From an uncultured Verrucomicrobia subdivision 3 bacterium (GTDB taxonomy: Bacteria > Verrucomicrobiota > Verrucomicrobiae > Limisphaerales > UBA11358): a stretch of DNA of 50,001 nt. Where the stretch lies: NCBI GenBank assembly GCA_903921455.1, contig CAIXPZ010000090.1, positions 1 to 50,001 of the forward strand, written 5' to 3'. Positions 10,001-17,836 of the stretch are shown here, piece by piece (position 1 is the first letter of the stretch; each line of letters begins with the position of its first letter). Under the pieces are notes generated by a model that was given only the letters and a program-made list of their open reading frames with translations, searched no databases and was not told the DNA's origin. A program made the position numbers and the translations under genes.

Positions 10001-11721
10001 TGCCTCCGGGCGCAATCAATTTGGCCGGCGCTGGCACCAAGCTCGCGATCAATTCCAGCAATACCTTTGTGCTGAACAGCCAGTTGACCGGCGCAGGCAG
10101 CGTGAGCCTGTTGAACTTCGGCAAGCTGATCATTAATTCGTCCAATACCTTTGTGGGCGGCATCACGACCGGCTCCGGCACCCCCACCTATGGCGGGATC
10201 ATCAGCCTGTTCAATAGCTATGGCCTGGGCGACGGCACCGTTTCCAAAAGCGTGAAGCTTGTCCACGCTGCGCTTTTGTTGCAGGGTAACCTCGATGTCC
10301 CGGCCGCGATTTCGTTCTCCACCAGCAGCGGTGCCAATACCGTTATCGATCCCGCCGCCGGTTTGGCCCAACCCATTCGCAATGTGAGTGGCACCAACAT
10401 CATCGAAGGCGCCATCACTCCCACTGGCGGTGACGGCAATTCGGAATTTACCGTGGATAGCGGTCTGTTGACCTTGAATGGCACGGTCTCGCCGGACATT
10501 ACCAATCGCATCGTGATCTTGAGCGGCGCCGGCAACGGTGCGCTGAATGGCTCGCTGAATAACAACGGCGTCAATATTCCGGCTTTGACTAAACAAGGGG
10601 CAGGCACTTGGACATTGAACAATGTGAATGATTATTCCGGGGCGACGGTGGTGCAAAATGGCACGCTGGCGCTGGGTGCCAGTGCTTCGCTGTCCAACAC
10701 GCCGAGTATTCAACTGTTAAGTAACGCCGTGTTTAATGTCGGCGCGGTGACGGGCGGATTTGTGCTCGGCACCAATCAAACGTTGAGTGGCAATGGCACG
10801 GTGCAGGGTAATCTAGCGGCACTGGGCACGGTCAGTCCCGGCACTTCAGTCGGCACCTTGACCATCACGACGAACTTGTCTCTGGCTGGTTTGACGGTGA
10901 TGGAACTCAACCGCACCAACTTGCAAAATGCCGACTTGATTGCGGCAGCCACCGTGACTTTTGGCGGAACCTTGACGGTTACGAATATCGGCGACACGTT
11001 GGTGGCCGGCGATACTTTCAATCTGTTTGACGGCTCAATCAGCGGCACGTTTGCGGCGACAAACCTGCCGGCCTTGTCCTCGACGAATCTGTATTGGGAT
11101 GTTTCCCAGTTCCAAAGCTTGGGCATTATCGCTGTCGCCTCCGCGGTGGTCCCGGCCAACACGAACGCGTTACTGTCGAGTCTGTCCATCGCTCCGGGAA
11201 GCGCGCTGTCGCCCGGGTTTGCCGGCGGCACCACGAATTATTCGTCCTTCAATGCGAACCTTGAAAACCCGGTGACGGTCACGGCATCGAGTGCAGACAC
11301 GAATGCGACGCTGGAATTGACCGTGAACGGCACCTCGTTTGGTGTATGGACGAACCTGCTTACCAGTGCCTCGCACGCCTTGAACCTGATGCCCTCGCCG
11401 CTGAATGTGGTGGCGGTGAAAGTGACCGCTCAGGACACCAACTATGTGTTGACTTACACGGTGAACGTGACGTTGCAACCGAGCCTGTTGCCGTTTAAGC
11501 TGACGAATAGCGTGGTGGGCGGAACGAATCTATCACTATCGTGGCTGCAAGATCACACGGGTTACCGGTTGCTGGTGCAAACGAACAACCTGAACAAAGG
11601 TGTGAGCGGCAACACAAACGATTGGGACACGGTGGCGGGTTCGGCCGTGACGAACGCCGTGAACATCCCCATCATCAAGACCGGCGTGACGAACGAGTAT
11701 TACCGGCTCGTTTATCCGTGA
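7084..11721 (+). CDS. Large secreted autotransporter-type beta-strand-repeat protein
   Basis: 1545 residues from the ATG at 7084, which gives a proper signal peptide (MKKTICNQALLLGAILLG); a longer reading from 7027 adds a non-signal prefix. Residues about 35-1350 are repeated Gly/Asn/Thr-rich beta strands of the passenger-associated type. Recognisable units include GVGTWTLNSANTYSGNTTV near 417 and GAGTWTLNNVNDYSGATVV near 1173, each followed by a related 'NG.L.LGASAS' block, which points to internal duplication. A cadherin-like beta-sandwich spans about 1360-1465. The C-terminal module ends NEYYRLVYP, as in neighbouring enzymes. No outer-membrane beta-barrel translocator is visible, so export must be Sec-dependent with another secretion or anchoring route. 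Function is unknown; a surface adhesin or polysaccharide-binding role is inferred from the locus. Confidence 0.8.
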   Translation: MKKTICNQALLLGAILLGVILFSGPRVSAVTITQTINEATGTSNWNSAVWGTPNAVPLATTNYLITNTFALRTLSTTNTQTFNGAQLQIDTGGLLYLKHSLGAATVNLVLNGGAMTYHGGPVVTNSPVAGTLQLLTNSTINSDQATGNVDVWLQSVLSGAGNLTVAMNSGAVATNALVLFGTNTAYSGNWTNTTGFIQISGGTTNALGSGSVKLVNAYNFLAFNSTNSMAVGNQISGAGSVRKQNVNTVVLGANNTYTGTLAAQGGMLVLTGSGAQTSTVVSTNGVLLIANSAALPNPSTLQILPNNAQTGGIQLSNSITLATGSAISVAQRTGPSVAIESISGNNIISDAISIAGGGTSFVAIQADAGTTLALNSGITSGITGARGVLLEGAGYGSVAGVIDNGSATTVSLNKDGVGTWTLNSANTYSGNTTVTNGVLQLGASASITSSPIIEVETAGKLDATLPGGLPLGSSQTLRGSGAVMGDVTTTAGSIIQVGITNQYGQQLSLSNNLSLAGGDTIQFNVSTSPNTNNVLNMSGSLTLGGSTTIQIFLPTGVASIGTFRLINYTGALLGGGSFTLVTPVSSQTFTLDTSTAGQVNLIVTGVPQNLVWAGDGSANIWDVAGVANWTGQVFYQADNVSFNDSGSAVPDINVTVPVQPGSMTVSNTAQAYTFTGSPISTTSPLVKRGNNVLAFAADGNNFSGPVSIEAGTLSIGNGGSTGNWTGNGPITNSGVLLLNKSSSGSSVGGAISGAGSVRVTGGGAALVLTASNNYTGLTTIESGCQLSVFNNNALGNTNTGTIVQSGGRVGFTSLGNWTVAEPLEINGYGIGAGPGALYANTTSNNILWTGPITVASPSQIRIVNASVRMTLANSVIGSQQTLQCTANDTGSVLTFSNTLSLGNDPVLAALTKDGVGTMVLAGNSNLCGSVTVNAGILQINTTNAPQLGDVTVNTTGVNAGTLQLGTGLGDGSMPPGAINLAGAGTKLAINSSNTFVLNSQLTGAGSVSLLNFGKLIINSSNTFVGGITTGSGTPTYGGIISLFNSYGLGDGTVSKSVKLVHAALLLQGNLDVPAAISFSTSSGANTVIDPAAGLAQPIRNVSGTNIIEGAITPTGGDGNSEFTVDSGLLTLNGTVSPDITNRIVILSGAGNGALNGSLNNNGVNIPALTKQGAGTWTLNNVNDYSGATVVQNGTLALGASASLSNTPSIQLLSNAVFNVGAVTGGFVLGTNQTLSGNGTVQGNLAALGTVSPGTSVGTLTITTNLSLAGLTVMELNRTNLQNADLIAAATVTFGGTLTVTNIGDTLVAGDTFNLFDGSISGTFAATNLPALSSTNLYWDVSQFQSLGIIAVASAVVPANTNALLSSLSIAPGSALSPGFAGGTTNYSSFNANLENPVTVTASSADTNATLELTVNGTSFGVWTNLLTSASHALNLMPSPLNVVAVKVTAQDTNYVLTYTVNVTLQPSLLPFKLTNSVVGGTNLSLSWLQDHTGYRLLVQTNNLNKGVSGNTNDWDTVAGSAVTNAVNIPIIKTGVTNEYYRLVYP

Positions 11722-11793
11722 GCAAAGCTTGGAAATGAAAAAACCGCCGGGCGGATTCGCTCAGTGGCGGTCAATTGCTCAATAACTCACGCT

Positions 11794-11827
11794 CCGGCTG
11801 CTGAAACAGCAGCCGGGGTTTTATTTT
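11794..11827 (+). terminator. Intrinsic terminator-like hairpin (CCGGCT family)
   Basis: A 9-bp perfect stem (CCGGCTGCT at 11794-11802, AGCAGCCGG at 11808-11816) with a GAAAC loop is followed by GGTTTTATTTT. This is the right shape for Rho-independent termination after the 1545-residue surface protein. It ends directly at the next start codon (11828), so it could instead attenuate or shape translation of that gene. Confidence 0.6.
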
Positions 11828-12718
11828 ATGATGAAAAAATTGATCGCACACACACTGGCGCTGGGGGTTCTACTGTCCGCCTCCGCGCAAACCACGTCGC
11901 CCGCCGAACAGCTCGGCTGGACGCTCGCCGTTCACTCTTACACCTTCCAGAAATTTTCTATCTTCGACGCCATTGACAAGACGGCCGCCGTCGGCGTCAA
12001 GCACATGAGTATTTCCGGCACCGTCAATCTGCTGGACGCGGACGGTAAAATCGCCAAAGCCTCGACTGTGGGCATCTCTGAAAAGGACATGGCTGCGATC
12101 CAGGCGCGGATGAAAGCACGGGGAATTAATCCCGTGTTCGTCAACATGGGAGTGGTCAAACCAGGGCTTAACGAAGCCGAAAGCCGTAAAATTTTTGCCG
12201 GGGCCAAGCGTCTGGGGATCAGTGTGCTGGTTGCCGAACCGGAAACGCACGGCAATCTATCGGAACTTGGCCCGGTGATGGACGTGGTGGAAAAACTCGC
12301 CAAGGAATACAACATCAAGGTCGCGATCCACAATCATCCCGGCCCCAAGAATTTCTATTGGAACCCCGACACGGTTGCCGCCGCCGTGAAAGGCCGCAGT
12401 CCGTTGCTGGGCGCGTGCGCCGATGTGGGGCATTGGGTGCGCTCCGGTCTCGACCCGGTTGAGTGCCTAAAAAAATTGGAAGGTCGCGTGATTGCGCTGC
12501 ATTTCAAAGACCTTAACGAACCCGGCCTCAAGGCGCACGACGTGCCGTGGGGCACCGGCATCAGCAATGCGAAAGGTATGTTGGCCGAGTTGAAACGCCA
12601 GGAGTTCAAGGGCGCCATCTGTGTGGAATACGAATATAACTGGGAAAATTCTTCGCCTGAAATTGCCAAGTCGGCCGAGTGGTTCAACACCACTTGTGCG
12701 GAACTGCTTCGGAAATAG
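11828..12718 (+). CDS. Exported sugar phosphate isomerase/epimerase-like TIM-barrel protein
   Basis: 296 residues of the xylose-isomerase-like/AP-endonuclease-2 fold. A Sec signal peptide (MMKKLIAHTLALGVLLSASA) precedes the barrel, so the protein probably works in the periplasm. Likely metal ligands and active-site acids sit in the usual strand ends: VAEPE, IHNHPG, ADVGHWVRSG and CVEYEYNW. The family includes sugar epimerases, isomerases and keto-sugar-processing enzymes, so the reaction cannot be assigned. ATGs at 11828 and 11831 are adjacent and either could start it. A second barrel of the same superfamily follows 44 nt downstream, which suggests a working pair on sugars released by the surface hydrolases. 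Confidence 0.82.
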   Translation: MMKKLIAHTLALGVLLSASAQTTSPAEQLGWTLAVHSYTFQKFSIFDAIDKTAAVGVKHMSISGTVNLLDADGKIAKASTVGISEKDMAAIQARMKARGINPVFVNMGVVKPGLNEAESRKIFAGAKRLGISVLVAEPETHGNLSELGPVMDVVEKLAKEYNIKVAIHNHPGPKNFYWNPDTVAAAVKGRSPLLGACADVGHWVRSGLDPVECLKKLEGRVIALHFKDLNEPGLKAHDVPWGTGISNAKGMLAELKRQEFKGAICVEYEYNWENSSPEIAKSAEWFNTTCAELLRK

Positions 12719-12762
12719 GCCTTGATGGTCAATCGTGATTGGCATCATTTTTTCTTCCCCCG

Positions 12763-13770
12763 ATGAACTACCACCCAACCCGTCGCGCATTCCTGAAACG
12801 CGTGGCACTGTTGCCGCTTGCCGCTGCGGCTGGTTTCCCGATTGCAACTACGCAAGCCGCCTTAACACCGGTAAAACGCACGGGCGGGTCGCATCTGAAA
12901 ACGTCGCTAAACGCTTATTCATTCTTGGATCTTCTGAATGCCAATGCCAAGGATGCCAGCAAGGGGGTGGACTTGTTTCAAGTCTGTGATTTCTGTGCCC
13001 AACACAATTTTGACGCTGTGGATGTCACGGGCTACTTTTTCCCCGGTTATCCGCAGGTGCCCGATGACGCTTACATTTTCAAACTCAAACGTCATGCCTT
13101 CGACCTTGGTCTCGCCATCAGCGGCACGGGCGTGCGCAATGATTTTACCGCGGCCGACAAGGCCGTGCGAGCCGAGGGCGTGGAGCGCATCAAGGCCTGG
13201 ATCGAAGTTGCCGCGAAACTGGGCGCGCCGGTGATCCGCGTTTTTGCGGATTCGCAAGCTCCCTTCAAGAACTGGCAGCAGGCGGCGGGCAACGCCGGTC
13301 GCACAGAGGTCGAGATCTGGCTGGCGGATTCACTGCGCGAGTGCGCCGAGCATGGAAAAAAGTTTGGTGTCATTGTCGCCGTGCAGAATCATGGTGATTT
13401 TATTAGTACCGGCGAACAGCATTTGAGCCTGCTCCAAAGAGTGGATCATGAATACTGTGCGGCCATGGTGGATACGGGCAAATACAACACCCCTGATCCT
13501 TACGTCGACATCGCCCTGATGGCCCCCTATGCGGTGACCTGGCAGATCAAGGAATTGATTGGAACAGCTGGCGACTCGCCGCGCACTGACCTAAAGAAAT
13601 TGGTCATCATTATCCGCCAGTCGGGCTATCGCGGCTATCTACCCATTGAGACGCTGGCTTCGGGCCGGAAGAGTTATGACTCGTTTGTGGAAGTCCCCAA
13701 AATGTTGAACGGACTTCGCGCCGCCATAGCTGCGACCGAGGGCATACCTGTACAACCTCCGGCGAAATAA
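12763..13770 (+). CDS. Tat-exported sugar phosphate isomerase/epimerase-like TIM-barrel protein
   Basis: 335 residues from the ATG at 12763. This start places the twin-arginine motif RRAFLKR at residues 6-12 ahead of a hydrophobic Ala/Leu segment; a start at 12739 would bury the signal. Tat export implies folding, probably with metal loading, in the cytoplasm before export. The mature part is a xylose-isomerase-like barrel with VIRVFAD, IVAVQNHGDF, AAMVDTGKY and PIETLASG at strand ends where metal ligands normally lie. It resembles the preceding gene only at superfamily level. Substrate unknown; a role with the neighbouring isomerase in processing oligosaccharide-derived sugars is inferred. 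Confidence 0.82.
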   Translation: MNYHPTRRAFLKRVALLPLAAAAGFPIATTQAALTPVKRTGGSHLKTSLNAYSFLDLLNANAKDASKGVDLFQVCDFCAQHNFDAVDVTGYFFPGYPQVPDDAYIFKLKRHAFDLGLAISGTGVRNDFTAADKAVRAEGVERIKAWIEVAAKLGAPVIRVFADSQAPFKNWQQAAGNAGRTEVEIWLADSLRECAEHGKKFGVIVAVQNHGDFISTGEQHLSLLQRVDHEYCAAMVDTGKYNTPDPYVDIALMAPYAVTWQIKELIGTAGDSPRTDLKKLVIIIRQSGYRGYLPIETLASGRKSYDSFVEVPKMLNGLRAAIAATEGIPVQPPAK

Positions 13771-13779
13771 GGGTGTTTG

Positions 13780-13797
13780 CCGGCTTGCTCAAGCCGG
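13780..13797. repeat. Hairpin, CCGGCT/AGCCGG family
   Basis: A perfect 7-bp inverted repeat (CCGGCTT at 13780-13786, AAGCCGG at 13791-13797) with a 4-nt loop, 10 nt after the Tat-exported isomerase. A T-rich run (GGTTTTATTAT) begins 11 nt later, rather far for a classical terminator. It shares its core with the hairpins at 77-97 and 11794-11816. Confidence 0.5.
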
Positions 13798-13881
13798 TTA
13801 GTGATGGTGGTTTTATTATATGAACCTTTGGTTTGCAATCCGGTAGGCTTCTTCAACAATCTTTGAAGCTATCGTCGTTCG

Positions 13882-16800
13882 ATGAAATCGCATTTGCCAT
13901 CTTTTGGTTTGGGAAAACTTCAAGGCATTGCCGGCGTTTTGCTTTGGCGGGTTCTGCTTGTCCTGGGAATGTTTCTCGGTGGGCGGGGATTATCCGCTGT
14001 GGAAACCACTTCTGTGGATGACTCCTATTCCGCACGGGTCTGGCAGGCGGACGACGGGTTGCCTGAAAACCGGGTGGTGGGTGTGGTTCAATCTTCGGAT
14101 GGATTCTTGTGGGTTGCCACCCAGGGCGGCTTGGTGCGCTTTGACGGAGTCCGGTTTCAAAAAGTCAGCCTCGCTGGCTCCCCCGGAATGATCGCCGGCA
14201 CGATGCGGATCTTGATGCTGGATCATGCCGGTCGGATCTGGCTGGCTAAGGAGGAAGGCGGAACCTTGTTTTGTTTTGAAGGTGCGCAAGTGCGGATGCT
14301 GACCCCAGAGCAGGGTTTGCCGAAAAACGAGTCGCAGCGTTCTTTGGCGGTGGATGGCGCTGGCGGCCTCTGGATCACTTACAGCACGGGCAAGGTCATT
14401 CGATACCAGGGTGGCAAGGTGGACACATTTACCGCCGGGGACGGACTGCCCGGCGGCGGCGGCATCTGCTGGCTGGCCACGGACCGGGACGGGACTCTCT
14501 GGTTCGCGAAAGGCAGTCATGTGGGTGTGTTTCGCAACGGCCATTTCAATGTGCTGGAAAATTTCGGATCGGCGGAATTGCGGATTGCGGCGGCGCGGTC
14601 GGGTGGCATTTGGGTTTGCGCCGGCCAGCAGATTCTGAAATTCGACGTGGGTGTGGAGACGGTTGAACTCGGGAAAATCATTCCCCCCGAAGGGCGCGAG
14701 CGTTCCGGGTTTGCGCCATCCGTCCTGCTCGAAGACCGGACGGGCGCAGTCTGGGTCGGCACCGTTTCCGCCGGGTTGTTCCGGTGCGATTCTAATGCCG
14801 TGGTGTCCGTGGATGTTTCCAATCCGGCGATTTTGAGCCTGACTGAAGATCGCGAAGGTGATCTTTGGGTCGGCACGCGTGGCGGTGGTTTAAATCGCGT
14901 GAATCGGCGCGTGACTTCGTTGATTAATTCGGCCGCGGGCCTGCCATTTGAAGGCGTCCAATCAATATGTCGGGACAAGGCCGGCTCCCTGTGGGCGGTG
15001 GGCGACAATGGTGAACTGGCTCGTTGTTGGGGAAAAATCTGGACGGTTCAAACGCCGGATGCCGGTTCAGTTCACCCTTATGTGACGTGCGTGACGGCGG
15101 ATACGAACGGGGCGGTCTGGATTGGCACCCGGGGCGGTGTGGTGTATCGCTGGGCGGACGGTCAGTATGTGAATCTTGGCTTGCAGAGTAGTTTGCACTC
15201 CAAGTCCGTGCGCTCATTGCTTGTGATGAGCAATGGTGACTTGTGGATTGGCACGGATTATTCGCAGACGCTGTTCCGTTTGCGGGGAGAAACTCTGGCC
15301 ACATTCAACTTGCCGCCCGGCTACCGGTATATCCGTGCCATGGCGGAGGATGCCGCGGGAAATTTTTGGGCCGGGGCTTCGGACGGATTGCTGGTGTGCG
15401 TGACGGGCGACACTTTGGCGGACGAGACCGCCAAGTCGGCGTCGGTATCCATCCGGTGCCTGCATGGGGCCACGAATGGTGATTTGTGGATCGGCTACGC
15501 TGGCACCGGTGTCGGGCGACTGCGCCATGGCCAGATCACCCGCTTTAGCACCGAGCAGGGTTTGCCGAACGATTTTATTGCGCAAATACTCACGGACAAT
15601 CGCGGGGGTGTGTGGCTGGCGGGTAACCAAGGCATTTCCCAAGTGCGCGAACGCGACTTCGACGACGTGGCCGCAGGGCTGGCCACGCGCGTGTGGCCGG
15701 TGGTTTACGGACGCAGCGAAGGCGTGCCGGGCTTGCAGGCGAGTTTTGATTATTGCCCCGCCTCGGTGCAATCTTGCGATAATCGGCTGTTTTTCTCCAT
15801 GCTTTCGGGCGTAGCTGAGGTTCGGTTGGATTATGCCCGGCTCAACCGTCTGCCGCCGGGAGTGTTCATTGAACGCGTCTTGGCGGATGACCAGACGTTC
15901 GCGGTTTATGAGCGTTTCAGTCCGGCGGCAGCCACTAATTCGGCGGATCCCATGGAGTTGAATCACCCCGGCGACAAAAATGAACTTTGCCTGCCGCCCG
16001 GGTTGCAACAGGTGCAGTTTGAATTTACTGCCTTGAGTTTTGTCGCGCCGGAGAACGTGCAGTTTCGTTATCAATTGGAGGGCTTGGATGATCATTGGGT
16101 GGATGCCGGCACTCGGCGGGTGGCGAGTTATACGCATCCGCCGCCGGGAAAATATCGTTTCAAAGTCATTGCCTGCAATAACGACGGCATCTGGAATAAA
16201 ATTGGCGATACATTGCCAGTCACCTTCCAGCCATACTTTTGGGAAACGATTTGGTTCAAGCTGGCCGTGACCTTTATCAGTTTCATCGCGCTGTGTGGCG
16301 GAGTGGTGCTGGTGCTACGCCGGCGCCACCGGTTGGAAGTTGAGCGGCTGGAACATCAGCGCGCGTTGGAACTGGAGCGCACCCGCATTGCGCGTGATCT
16401 GCATGATGACTTGGGTGTCGGCTTGACGGAAATCGGTTTGCTCGGCGATCTGGCCGGTGCCAGTGCTTTGATGCCGGAACCCAGCCGGGAGAAATTGCAG
16501 GAAATCACCGGTCGGGCGCGCACGCTGGCTGCCTCGCTCGACGAAATTGTCTGGGCCATCAATCCGGTCAACGACACATCGCAGTCATTAATGGAATATT
16601 TTTTCGATTATGCCCAGAAATTACTCGGCCAGGCCGGCATCCGTTGCCGCCTGAAAATCATTGAACCTCTGGCGGGGGGTAGCTTGAATGCGGAGGATCG
16701 GCACGAGGTGTTCCATGCCTTCAAGGAGGCCTTGAATAATATCATTCGTCACTCTGGTGCCACGGAGGTGCAGGTGAGTCTGGCGGTGTTGGCGGCGGAA

Positions 16801-16989
16801 CTGCACATCCGCGTGGCGGACAATGGCTGCGGCTTGGTGTCGCCCGGCAGCGATGGATTCCGTCATGGTCTGGTCGGGATGCGCGAACGCCTGCAAAAGC
16901 TCGGCGGCCGGTGTGAAATTAACGGTGTTTCGGGCAGCGGCACCACCGTCACCTTCATTATTCCCCTGCAACCTGAATCGCAAATATGA
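13882..16989 (+). CDS. Two-component propeller sensor histidine kinase (Reg_prop, Y_Y_Y, HisKA_3, HATPase)
   Basis: 1035 residues. An N-terminal signal/membrane segment leads to about 13 Reg_prop blades (examples LWVATQGGLVRFDG, AVWIGTRGGVVYRW, DLWIGYAGTGVGRL), enough for two seven-bladed propellers, in the periplasm. A Y_Y_Y domain (about 710-780, QYQLEGLDDHW-like) precedes one transmembrane helix (KLAVTFISFIALCGGVVLVL). The cytoplasmic part has a short coiled coil, a HisKA_3 box with His841 in ARDLHDDLG, and a HATPase domain with ADNGCGL and HGLVGMRERL. There is no receiver domain, so it is not a hybrid. Family members in Bacteroidetes sense polysaccharide fragments. The 4-nt overlap with the regulator gene indicates a dedicated pair, probably controlling this locus. 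Confidence 0.92.
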   Translation: MKSHLPSFGLGKLQGIAGVLLWRVLLVLGMFLGGRGLSAVETTSVDDSYSARVWQADDGLPENRVVGVVQSSDGFLWVATQGGLVRFDGVRFQKVSLAGSPGMIAGTMRILMLDHAGRIWLAKEEGGTLFCFEGAQVRMLTPEQGLPKNESQRSLAVDGAGGLWITYSTGKVIRYQGGKVDTFTAGDGLPGGGGICWLATDRDGTLWFAKGSHVGVFRNGHFNVLENFGSAELRIAAARSGGIWVCAGQQILKFDVGVETVELGKIIPPEGRERSGFAPSVLLEDRTGAVWVGTVSAGLFRCDSNAVVSVDVSNPAILSLTEDREGDLWVGTRGGGLNRVNRRVTSLINSAAGLPFEGVQSICRDKAGSLWAVGDNGELARCWGKIWTVQTPDAGSVHPYVTCVTADTNGAVWIGTRGGVVYRWADGQYVNLGLQSSLHSKSVRSLLVMSNGDLWIGTDYSQTLFRLRGETLATFNLPPGYRYIRAMAEDAAGNFWAGASDGLLVCVTGDTLADETAKSASVSIRCLHGATNGDLWIGYAGTGVGRLRHGQITRFSTEQGLPNDFIAQILTDNRGGVWLAGNQGISQVRERDFDDVAAGLATRVWPVVYGRSEGVPGLQASFDYCPASVQSCDNRLFFSMLSGVAEVRLDYARLNRLPPGVFIERVLADDQTFAVYERFSPAAATNSADPMELNHPGDKNELCLPPGLQQVQFEFTALSFVAPENVQFRYQLEGLDDHWVDAGTRRVASYTHPPPGKYRFKVIACNNDGIWNKIGDTLPVTFQPYFWETIWFKLAVTFISFIALCGGVVLVLRRRHRLEVERLEHQRALELERTRIARDLHDDLGVGLTEIGLLGDLAGASALMPEPSREKLQEITGRARTLAASLDEIVWAINPVNDTSQSLMEYFFDYAQKLLGQAGIRCRLKIIEPLAGGSLNAEDRHEVFHAFKEALNNIIRHSGATEVQVSLAVLAAELHIRVADNGCGLVSPGSDGFRHGLVGMRERLQKLGGRCEINGVSGSGTTVTFIIPLQPESQI

Positions 16990-17630
16990 TCAAGATCGCC
17001 ATTGTCGAGGATGACGCGCCGTTTCGGAAAAGCCTGCGTCAGGTCATTGAGTCCAAACGCGGTTTCACCTGCGTCGCGGAATGTGGAACCGGCGCGGAAG
17101 CGATTGAAGTTATTCCCCGCGACCGGCCGGAAATCATCCTGATGGATTTGAATTTGCCGGACTTCTCCGGGGCGGAAGTGACGGCGCGGCTCAAAGCGGT
17201 TTTGCCTGATATTAGTGTTGTCGTTTTAACCGTCTATAACGACACCGAACACATTTTCAAAGCCCTGCGCGCGGGTGCCAATGGCTATTTGCTCAAGCAG
17301 GCAACCGCGAGTGAGATTCTTGAAGCCATTACCGAAGCGCATAACGGTGGCGCGCCGATGACCAGCGGCATTGCCCGCAAGGTGATCGCGGCCTTTCATG
17401 AGCCGCCGCCGGCAGATGCCGTTACGGCCAAGCTGTCTCCGCGCGAAATGGAAATACTGGAATTGGTGGCGGATGGTTATACCAGCAAGGAGGTGGCCGA
17501 TAAACTTTCCATCACCATTAGCACCGTCTGTTGGAATCTGGATGAGATTTACAAAAAACTTCATGTTCACAGCCGGGTGCAGGCGGTTAACAAATTACGC
17601 CAATCGCAGTCCCGCCTGCCTAAACCCTAG
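16986..17630 (+). CDS. NarL/FixJ-family response regulator
   Basis: 214 residues. The receiver domain (1-120) has acidic residues Asp9/Asp10, phospho-acceptor Asp54 in LMDLNLPD, Thr82 and Lys104. A LuxR/GerE helix-turn-helix occupies about 148-205 (LSPREMEILELVADGYTSKE). One residue in the recognition region is unusual: the common STVKxHL stretch reads STVCWNL here, so a Cys-Trp replaces the Lys-x pair. The start ATG overlaps the kinase stop codon (ATGA at 16986-16989), implying translational coupling. It is expected to bind promoters in this glycoside hydrolase locus once phosphorylated; that target set is inferred. Confidence 0.93.
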   Translation: MIKIAIVEDDAPFRKSLRQVIESKRGFTCVAECGTGAEAIEVIPRDRPEIILMDLNLPDFSGAEVTARLKAVLPDISVVVLTVYNDTEHIFKALRAGANGYLLKQATASEILEAITEAHNGGAPMTSGIARKVIAAFHEPPPADAVTAKLSPREMEILELVADGYTSKEVADKLSITISTVCWNLDEIYKKLHVHSRVQAVNKLRQSQSRLPKP

Positions 17631-17673
17631 CCTGGCGAACGAATTACGATCAGAAAGAAAGGTTTTAGTCGCG

Positions 17674-17691
17674 CCCCACTTTTTTGTGGGG
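17674..17691. repeat. Hairpin repeat, CCCCAC-T6-GTGGGG
   Basis: A perfect 6-bp inverted repeat around six T residues, 43 nt after the response regulator stop. The flank GTGG continues as in the copy at 6849-6870. Apart from this hairpin I see no gene in 17631-17836 and no convincing promoter. Confidence 0.5.
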
Positions 17692-17836
17692 TGGATTGTT
17701 TCCACCCGCCGTCTAGCATATCCTTGTCATCCGCACCAGCGCCCCATCATTTTTGATCAGCCGATGGGTTCGGGGATTTTTCGTTTTCTAGTTAGGATGA
17801 AATAGTATCCTTGACGCTGGTTGGCACTTATTAATT

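Noticed and set aside
7084..11721. A classical type V autotransporter
   Set aside because: Passenger-type beta repeats are present, but no C-terminal outer-membrane beta-barrel; the protein ends in a small beta-sandwich module.
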